From NCBI GenBank assembly GCA_001275005.1, contig JWZX01001430.1, positions 1-12,346 on the forward strand: 12,346 nucleotides of DNA, read 5' to 3'. The position numbers and the translations under genes are program-made. How positions within the stretch are numbered: position 1 is the stretch's first letter; each line of letters opens with the position of its first letter. The notes under the pieces were generated by a model. The model was not told the origin of the DNA. It worked only from the letters and a program-made list of their open reading frames with translations, and made no database searches. Below are positions 1 to 6,600 of the stretch, piece after piece. This DNA comes from Chrysochromulina tobinii. Lineage: Eukaryota; Haptophyta; Prymnesiales; Chrysochromulinaceae.

Positions 1-1
1 C

Positions 2-814
2 CCACCGCATCCCCCACCCGCCCCCAACCTGCTGCGTGACTTGATACGCGACGCCCTTGCGCCCCTGCACGCGTACGTAGCAGAGGCACCCACGTACCAA
101 CCGTACGCCCTCGGCGCGCTGCTCCTCCTCAGCCTCACAGTGTGCGCGCGCTATCTCGAGCTGCGAGATCGCGCAGGGCGCGCCGGCCAAAAGGCCTTTT
201 TGACGAAGCTCAGTTTGGGCGCGAGCGTGGACGAAGCCCGGGCTGCGTCCTGCCTCGCGGAGTGTGAGCTCCTCATCACGGCATTCCAAATCTGCTGCCT
301 GCCCTGCGCGCTCACCACGGCGCTCATCGGCTTCGCGTCCGAGCGCCGTTATGAGCACTTGGGCGAGGAGCGCGCTGGTGAGCGCGGCGGTGGTGAGCGC
401 GGCGATGCGCGCGGCCGCTCGCCGCCCCGCACGCCCCCTCGCACGCTCGTCGCCGCCGCCAAGAGGGGACTCGAGACCGCCACGCCACCGGCACAGTTTG
501 GACACCCAGCGCCCACGCTGATCGCCCTCGATGGCCAGTTGGTCACCGCCCAGCACGGCGCGTACGGAGCCCAGCACGGCGCGTTCGGAGCCCAGCACGG
601 CGCGCTCAATGGCCCATTGGTCACCACCACCACCGCGCGCTCGTCCCTACCGGTAACCGGAGCCCCCCCCCCACCACCACCGGGGCCGGGCCGCCGGGGC
701 TCCCCCCCGCCCAGTCGCAGGGGGCCGAGCCACGCGCCCGAGACGGCGCCCAGTCGCAGGGGGCCGAGCCACGCGCCCGAGACGGCGCCCGAGGACGCCT
801 CGGTCGAGGCGTGA
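2..814 (+). CDS. 3' part of an unrecognised membrane-protein ORF, 5' end outside window
   Basis: The frame is open from the left edge to a TGA at 812-814, so the true start is probably upstream; no ATG in this frame looks like a natural start. I do not recognise the family. Counting from a TTG at 41, there are two hydrophobic stretches: about residues 20-37 (starting PYALGALLLLSLTVC) and about 78-99 (starting LLITAFQICCLPCALTTAL). They are separated by a charged, Ala/Arg-rich segment, as in a small integral membrane protein. From about residue 105 the protein turns into low-complexity Gly/Arg/Pro-rich sequence with two tandem repeats (AQHGA heptads and a 13-residue SRRGPSHAPETAP-like unit). 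Only the first ~105 codons look like ordinary protein; the tail could be non-coding or spliced out, since GTGAGC donors occur near 376 and 391. It converges on msrA. High GC alone can keep a frame open here, so coding status is uncertain. Confidence 0.4.
   Translation, partial: PPHPPPAPNLLRDLIRDALAPLHAYVAEAPTYQPYALGALLLLSLTVCARYLELRDRAGRAGQKAFLTKLSLGASVDEARAASCLAECELLITAFQICCLPCALTTALIGFASERRYEHLGEERAGERGGGERGDARGRSPPRTPPRTLVAAAKRGLETATPPAQFGHPAPTLIALDGQLVTAQHGAYGAQHGAFGAQHGALNGPLVTTTTARSSLPVTGAPPPPPPGPGRRGSPPPSRRGPSHAPETAPSRRGPSHAPETAPEDASVEA
548..610 (+). repeat. 21-bp tandem repeat x3 in the ORF
   Basis: Three 21-bp units (548-568, 569-589, 590-610), each beginning GCCCAGCACGGCGCG, encode the heptads AQHGAYG, AQHGAFG and AQHGALN if the + frame is translated. 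The length is a multiple of three, so the frame is kept. Position-3 drift among the units suggests a recent slippage origin. Confidence 0.9.
710..787 (+). repeat. 39-bp perfect tandem duplication
   Basis: Two identical 39-bp units (710-748 and 749-787), each beginning CCCAGTCGCAGGGGGCC, encode 13 residues twice (PSRRGPSHAPETA) near the C-terminus of the + strand ORF. Identity of the copies implies a recent event. Confidence 0.9.
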
Positions 815-1760
815 GGGCGCCCACGACGGCGCCCGACGGCACTCCCGCGTGGCCTCCCCTTGTGCCACTTCGGGGCATATGCTCTCGTGGGCAATATGGA
901 TTGCATGCGGATCAGTTACGGTACAGTGACGGATCACAGTGCTGGGATGCTCGTGAGTGTGAATGCATGCGGATCAGTGACGGATCACCAACTCGATTGT
1001 GGGATGCGACGCGCCCCCTGCCTTGCATGCAAGTGCCCACCACGGCGCTGGTTGGTCAAGTCGATGGTGGGATGCGACGGCGGCGAACATGGACGGCGGA
1101 TGGGACGCTATGATAGAATACGCTATGAATACATCTGTACTGATATGAATGATGGTGCACAATCCCGAAGTCGGAGACTGAAAACAGTCCCGAAGTCGGT
1201 GTGCGTGTCGTGTGGTCGTGTGGTCGGCCTTGTGTGCCCGGCGCGCTCCGACTGCCCACGTCGCACGTCGCACGTGTGGGCCACGGTCATGTGATGGCGC
1301 GTGCTGTGTCGAAGTATTTCAAGAGGTGCAGGTGCCGGAACAGCTCTCAGCTTCGGATGGTGAGCCGCCCCTGCCCGCCTGCGTTTGCCGTTTCTCAAAT
1401 TCCGAATGTAACAAAAAATTGGCCTTGGTGACTCGGGCGTGCGGTGCGTCTTCACTCTGCCGGAACAAGAACGAAGTAACCTACAAAGGTGAACATAAAC
1501 GCTCCGTCGGATGCGGATTGAGGGGCGACGGGCGTGTGGAGCTGGAGCCGCGACACCGCCGAGACCCAGAGCCAGTCGAGCGACGCCCAGACCCGCGGGA
1601 CGGTGATTCGGACCGGGCGATTCACGCGCGTGTTCTGTCTGCCACAAGACCGCGCATGGAGCCCTCCGCGGCCTTCCACCCCTCCCTCTGAGTCTCGCTC
1701 TAATTGCCCTAATTGCCCTAATTGCCCTCTGAGTCTCGCTCTCTCTCTCTCTCTCTCTCT
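815..1760. other. Convergent intergenic region, no supported gene
   Basis: This stretch lies between the 3' end of the + ORF and the 3' end of msrA. Short ORFs on both strands look random in composition. It holds a duplicated GCATGCGGATCAGT block (904-917 and 965-978), a + strand copy of the intron core element (993-1079), a duplicated CCCGAAGTCGG (starting 1165 and 1189), and a CCTAATTG-repeat element at 1681-1762. It presumably contains the 3' UTR of msrA and perhaps of the + strand gene. I see no RNA gene. Confidence 0.6.
993..1079 (+). mobile_element. Introner-like core on the + strand, flanked by 19-bp direct repeats
   Basis: Positions 1023-1048 match the 5' half of the intron core found in msrA and meckelin (TTGCATGCAAGTGC, then CCACCACGGCGC) with one mismatch, but in the opposite genomic orientation. 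It is flanked by a direct repeat, 993-1011 and 1061-1079 (TCGATTGTGGGATGCGACG, one mismatch between copies), the same arrangement as in the introns. The pyrimidine-rich CTCCCCACAG end is missing; an AAG directly precedes the right repeat. It may be a decayed intron of a + strand transcript or an element inserted between genes. Confidence 0.6.
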
Positions 1761-1762
1761 CT
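1681..1762 (+). repeat. CCTAATTG-repeat element and (CT)n tract next to the msrA stop
   Basis: The 18-bp CCCTCTGAGTCTCGCTCT occurs at 1684-1701 and 1725-1742, enclosing about three TAATTGCCC units. The same CCTCCCTCTGAGTCTCGC leader followed by CCTAATTG units forms intron 1 of msrA on the minus strand, so this is a second copy in opposite orientation. A (CT)n run (1739-1762) follows and runs into the msrA stop codon; on the coding strand the TAG continues directly as (AG)n. Confidence 0.8.
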
Positions 1763-3137
1763 ACCCATGGCAGCGGATGCTCTCGGCCGCATTCTTGGCG
1801 GACGACTGGCCGCCCTTTTGGAGCTTCCGTTGGTGGATCTTCTCCGCCGGCCAGAAGACCTTCGCGGGGCGCACCTGTGGGGAGAGTATTGCGCCGTGGT
1901 GAGCACTTGCATGCCGAGCCGGCCAGAAGATCTTCGCGGGGCGCACCTCTGTCACTACCTTACGCCGATAGCGCATCTGACGCTGCTGCTCCTTCTCAAT
2001 CGACAAGAGAGCGGCCGCTCGCTGCGCCTCGTTGTGCGGGTACAGGCCCGTGCGGTACTGGGTGCCCACGTCGTTCGCGCCGTCCGGCGTCGTCGCCATG
2101 TTCAGCCGCGTGCTGTCCCAAATTTGGGTCGAGAGAAGAAAGAAGCTTCTCAGAGCTCAATCAGAGTAATCATAGTAATCATAGGTCAACCAAGGACAAT
2201 CAAGCGCACACACCTGTCCACGGTCGAAAGAAGCTTATCGCAGAGCGCTTCGTAGCTGACCAGTTTAGGATCATAGGTGAGCATCAGAGCCTCGGTATGC
2301 CCAGTGAGGCCGGAGCTCACCTCCGCATAGCTCGGCCGCTCCGTGCGACCCTGCGTGTACCCGACGCACGTCTGGATCACCCCGGGCAGCCGTTGGAAGT
2401 GCAGCTCCGTCCCCCAGAAGCACCCGCCTGCAATTAGGGCAATTAGGGCAATTAGGGCAATTAGGGCAATTAGGGCAATTAGGGCAATTAGGGCGAGACT
2501 CAGAGGGAGGGGTCCCCCAGAAGCACCCGCCTGCAAAGGTCGCCACCTCATACTTGCCGTCGGCCGAGCGCATGGGCACCTCGCCCGCGAGCGCCCACGC
2601 AGCGGCCTGGCTCGCGAGCGAGTTGACGGCGGCGCCCTCGCTCTCGAGGCCCTCGCTGTAGTGGTCCACTTTGCCCACGCCCGCCATGCGCGCCAGCTGA
2701 TAGGACATGTACGCGATGAGGACCACGCCGCCGCTGAAGGACGTGTACGGGAAATCGGACAGCGCGGCCCCGTTTGCGATCCAGCTCACGATGGCCACAT
2801 TAGCCGCCAGATCCTTGAGAGTCAACCCAACGATCGCCGTATACGCGATCGCGTACAGCGACGGGAAGGGAATTTCGGCGAGCACGTTCGTCTCTCCCGC
2901 GACCGCCGCCGGCACAATGGTCGGCGGTGGCTCCTTGACCTTTTCGGCCATCCGGAGCGCGTGCGAGCGGACGGCGACCGCTGCCGGCACAATGGTCGGC
3001 GGTGGCTCCTTGACCTTTTCGGCCATCCGGAGCGCGTGCGAGCGGACGGCCGTGGGTCGCACGCGCGCATGTACGTTTGGCGCGAAGCTTGCGCTCGCAG
3101 CGTGCAGCACACTCAGCAACGAGAAGACAAAACGCAT
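1761..3137 (-). CDS. msrA: Peptide-methionine (S)-S-oxide reductase MsrA, predicted plastid-targeted and membrane-anchored, 4 exons
   Basis: Exons: 3137-2531, 2427-2214, 2112-1947, 1874-1761; 366 aa. MsrA reduces methionine-S-sulfoxide in proteins back to methionine. The C-terminal ~165 residues are a full MsrA domain: the catalytic GGCFWG motif (Cys205), a GHTEA segment, NDVGTQYRTG, a degenerate HQR-LQKGG (family usually YHQ-YL-KGG) and a terminal IRCHG whose Cys fits the plant-type resolving cysteine (IRCYG). Residues 1-18 look like a signal peptide followed by ASASFAP, close to the ASAFAP plastid-import motif of algae with red secondary plastids. Residues ~30-80 hold an exact 25-residue tandem repeat, and ~92-126 and ~132-153 are hydrophobic, probably membrane-spanning. 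This N-terminal part is not typical of MsrA and I do not recognise it. The start at 3137 is chosen because it begins the signal peptide; an in-frame ATG at 3197 adds 20 unlike residues. Plastid location is inference. Confidence 0.93.
1875..1946 (-). mobile_element. msrA intron 3: introner-like, exon copy plus core
   Basis: A 72-nt intron, donor GTGCGC. Its first ~30 nt repeat the start of exon 4 (28 of 29 positions, beginning GTGCGCCCCGCGAAG), so the donor GT is the copy of the first two bases of exon 4. The core follows (1875-1914): GCATGCAAGTGCTCACC, CACGGCGC, CTCTCCCCACAG. Splicing joins ACAGAG to GTGCGC and restores TEVRPAKVFWPAE. Confidence 0.85.
2113..2213 (-). other. msrA intron 2 with a degenerate copy of the exon 2 end
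   Basis: A 101-nt intron, donor GTGTGT, acceptor GGGACAG. The 3' end of the intron contains GAGAAGCTTCTTTC, then TCGACC and GGACAG, a diverged copy of the last ~26 nt of exon 2 (GATAAGCTTCTTTCGACC, GTGGACAG). Splicing gives TVD-STRLNM, as expected for an MsrA ahead of GANDVGTQYR. The middle has CTATGATTACTATGATTACT microrepeats. Confidence 0.8.
2428..2530 (-). mobile_element. msrA intron 1: GC-AG intron made of (CCCTAATTG)n between 25-bp direct repeats
   Basis: A 103-nt intron that begins GCGGGT and ends TTGCAG. It is bounded by a perfect 25-bp direct repeat (2409-2433 and 2512-2536) covering the catalytic GGCFWG codons, so the intron sits inside the active-site motif. Within the repeat only the GC-AG placement gives an AG acceptor and restores ATFAGGCFWGTELH; retention shifts the frame. 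The body is a CCTCCCTCTGAGTCTCGC leader followed by seven 9-bp units (CAATTAGGG on the + strand, 2431-2493). Confidence 0.85.
2899..3048 (-). repeat. 75-bp tandem duplication inside msrA exon 1
   Basis: Two copies (2899-2973 and 2974-3048) differ by about one base and encode 25 residues twice, each beginning VRSHALRMAEKVKEPPP and ending TIVPAAVA, in frame. The unit lies between the targeting leader and the hydrophobic segments. No AG acceptor is placed so that one copy could be removed cleanly, so it is read as exonic. Confidence 0.9.
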
Positions 3138-3649
3138 GTTGCGAAAATACATGAAAGTTCGCGGAAACTCCGTACTCGTGTGGCGCAGACAAGTCAATTC
3201 ATGTCAAGCCCACCGGCGTCAGATACGCGGAACATTCGGGCCCCAATGTGTCGGGCAGGGGCGGGTGTGGCATGCAAAGGCATGCGCCAACGTACGTCCC
3301 GATCGCGGCCCGCGCCGAATGATCAATTAGGCTTGCGTCGTGAGGTCGTGTCGACGTCGTCTCGCCGCCGGCCGCGGCGGTCAGGACGGGGGGGGCGCGC
3401 GCGGTGCGGGTCGGACACTCGAGTGAACCTGTCTCGTGATTATATTATAATTAAGGACGGGATGGCACCCAGCCATTACAAAAGGGCTCACAGGCTGTCA
3501 GTGGTAAGACTTTCTGAAGAACCTCACCACGGTCGCCCCGCCGCCAATGTGTGAATGTGAAACCCACCCCAGAAGACGAGCTATCTGCGCGCGCTCGCTC
3601 CTCGCTCTCACTGCCGTGTGTGTTGTGCAGATCACATCACTGACGTTCA
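3138..3649. other. Spacer between the meckelin stop and the msrA start
   Basis: 512 bp that must hold the 3' UTR of meckelin and the promoter and 5' UTR of msrA. Composition is GC-rich with an AT-rich patch (TATATTATAATTAAGG near 3440). I see no RNA gene, strong hairpin or recognisable polyadenylation or TATA signal that I would defend. Confidence 0.6.
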
Positions 3650-6600
3650 CTACAACAGGAAGCGGTCGTCGAGCAGCGTCTTGGCAGCGATGTTGCGCGA
3701 CGCCAGCTCGGAGCGCACGGCGCGTAGCACAAAGTCGAAGATGTACGCGAAGAAGATGGCGATGTACGTATTCTGGGTCGCCATGTCGAAGAGGCAGTAC
3801 GTGAGCACCATGAACATGACGACGTCGTACTCACGCCCCGCGAGCAGCAGGCGCTTGAACCGCCCCTCGGTGTCTTCGAGGAAGATGGAGCGCTCGCCGT
3901 ACCCCTGATGAGGGAGGCAATCAGCATGAGGAGGGAGGCTCTCAGCATGAGGGAAGCAATCAGCATGGTTTCGGTGTCCACTCAGTGATCACTCAGTGGC
4001 GATCAGAGGTAATAGGAGGCCATCAGAAGTAATAGGAGGCCATCGGAGGTAATAGGAGGCCATCAGAGGTAATAGGAGGCCATCAGAGGTAATAGGAGGC
4101 CATCGGAGGTAATAGGAGGCCATCAGAGGTAATAGGAGGCCATCAGAGGTAATAGGAGGCCATCAGAGGTAATAGGAGGCCATCAGAGGTAATAGGAGGC
4201 CATCAGAAGTAATAGGAGGCCATCAGAGGTAATAGGAGGCCATCAGAGGCAATAGGAGGCCATCAGAGGTAATAGGAGGCCATCGGAGGTAATAGGAGGT
4301 CATCAGAGGTAATAGGAGGCCATCAGAGGTAATAGGAGGTCATCGGAGGTTATTCGTGTGCGGGGGGCTCGTCGGGTTTCGTCGCACCATATCGGGCGGT
4401 AGGCCGTACTGCTCGTTGCCTATTTTGGCACGCACGATCGGCTTCTCCGCAGGCGCGCCGCCCGCCGCCCGCTCATCGAGGTTGCTTGCCGCCTGCGGCG
4501 ACGGCGTCGCGAGATACCCCATCAGGTACCTGTGGGGAAGGGAGGGCGCCGTGGTGAACACATGCATGCACGGCGTCGCGAGCTACCCCATCAGGTACCA
4601 GAGCAATCAGGGTTCGTCAGGGCTCATCGGGTTCGTCAGGGTTCGTCAGGGTTCGTCAGGGCGAGCACCGATTGGCTCCCGCTGGCGCTTGAGTCAATCA
4701 GTCTCAGGTTCGTCGGGGTTCGTCAGGGTTCGTCAGGGCGAGCACCGATTGAGCTCCCGCTGGCGCTTGAGTCCTTCGTCAGGCGCGGCGCGAAACCCCT
4801 TGGTGCGCACACTGACGGGACCCCGGGTCGTACGCACGTTCCGACGGCCGGGCGGCGGTCGGCGCGTCGGCTCCGCGTAGAGGACGCCCGCGAAGGCCGC
4901 GTCGTACTTTTCGCGCATCCGGCGCGAGAGGTAGATCTCGTACCTGTGGGGAAGGGGAGGGCGCCGTGGTGAGCACATGCATGCAAGGCGGTACTTTTCG
5001 CGCAGCCGGTGCGCGAGAGGTAGAATCTCATCTCGTATGTACGTTTGTACGTTCGAGTCCGGTGTGAAGCCGCGCGTCGTGACGAGGCTCTCGGCCTGTG
5101 GGGAAAGCGAGGGCGCCGGGGTGAGCACATGCATGCAAGGCGGAGGAGGGCTTCCATTCGAAGAGCGCTGTGGTGAGCGCCTCGAGCTTGAGGTTGGCGT
5201 TGAGGTGCGCCATGTCGGCGATCAACAGCAATCAGCAGCAATCAGTAGCAATCAGCCGCACTCACCTCGAGCTTGAGGTTGGCGTTGAGCTGCGCCATGT
5301 CGGCGTCCGCGTGATCGTGCGCCGAGCGCCCGTGCAGATAGAAGCCGAAGTGCTTCTCCTCGAGCAGGATGCAGCTGATGTTGGTCACCTGATGAGGGGC
5401 GCAATCATTCGCAATCTGTGAGGCAATGAGTGGCAATCCCCTCGAGCACGATGCAGCTGATGATGGTCACCGCGAGCAGATCGACAAACTTCCCACAGGG
5501 CTCGTCAGGGTTCGTCAGGGTTCGTCAGGGTTCGTCAGGGCTCGTCAGGGCTCGTCAGGGCACGTCAGGGCTCTCACCGCGAGCAGATCGACGAACTGCC
5601 ACACCCTGTCCTTGATGCGACGCTGCCAGAAGGCCCACATGAACAGGTACTGGGAGAGGGAGGCTGCGAGGAGGAGGCCGGTCGAGAGGGCGAAGCGCAA
5701 GAGCATGTGCTCGGGCGTCGAGGCGTCGCCGTTGCCTTTCGGGACGAGGCGGATGGCGTCCACTAGCCCCAACCCCTCCTGCGCATGGCGATCCGAGGTG
5801 ATCCGAGGCGATCAGAAGCGATCAGAAGCGATCAGAGGTCCTCAGAGGCCCTCAGAGGTAATAAGAGGCGATAAGAGGCGATCTGAGGCAATCCGAGGCG
5901 ATCTGAGTCAATCAGAGTCAATCCGCGGCGATCCGCGGCGATCCGAGGCAATCACGTACCTGGACGAAGAGGAGGACGAGGAGGCTGAGCTCGCTCGAGA
6001 TCGTGCGAGCATCCTGTGGGGAGAGGGGGGGAGGCGCCGTGGTGAGCACTTGCATGCGCCTCGGGAGAGAGCCTCAGTGACGATCCGACTGACCTGCAGC
6101 TTGACCCACTCGTTGGCGACGAAGATCGTGCGCCACACGGAGACGGGCGTGCTGCCGCCACCTGCGTGGGGCGGGGGGGAGCGCCGTGGTGAGCACGTGC
6201 ATGCACGGAGACGGACGAGATGCTGCTGTTACCGATCTTTTCGCCCGCGTCCTCCTCATCTTTGGCCCCGACGCCGGCGGAGCGCGGCTGCCGAACACGA
6301 GGAGGACAGAGGGGGTCAGTGGCTGATGAGGGAAGCCATCAGTGGCTGATGAGGGAGGAAATCAGAAGGTGCTCACCTGCTCCCAATCAGGGGCAATCAA
6401 GCGTAATCCAGCATAATCAAAAGGTCCTCACCTGCTCCCAATCAGGGGCAATCAAGCGTAATCCAACGTCATCCAAAGTGGCTCACCTGCTCCCAATCGA
6501 TGAAGAAGAGGTCGTGCTGCGTCTGCACGAGGAGCAGGTCGATCATTTGGAGGCACTGGGCGATGAAGAGGATGATGATGAAGACCTGGAAGGGCATCCA

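Noticed and set aside
309-323. Core-like GCTCACCACGGCGC inside the + strand ORF
   Set aside because: Only 14 bases match, there is no TGCATGC start, no CCCCACAG end and no flanking repeat; likely chance in GC-rich coding sequence.
2431-2493. Interstitial telomere repeat (contains TTAGGG)
   Set aside because: The unit is 9 bp, CAATTAGGG, not a telomeric 6- or 7-mer, and it lies within a frame-breaking intron of msrA.
2271-3197. A 308-residue continuous ORF with an NCP tripeptide repeat
   Set aside because: It is msrA exon 1 read through the repeat-filled intron 1; beyond the array the frame is lost, while splicing restores GGCFWGTELHFQ.
2343-3554. 403-codon + strand ORF antisense to msrA
   Set aside because: Arg/His-rich shadow frame of GC-rich coding DNA and of the CAATTAGGG array; no recognisable domain.
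4001-4340. CRISPR-like array
   Set aside because: The 20-bp units are contiguous with no unique spacers, and the array lies in a eukaryotic intron.
5426-6349. 307-codon + strand ORF antisense to meckelin
   Set aside because: It runs through introns and exons of a confidently modelled gene and consists of repeat translations such as SEAIRGD.
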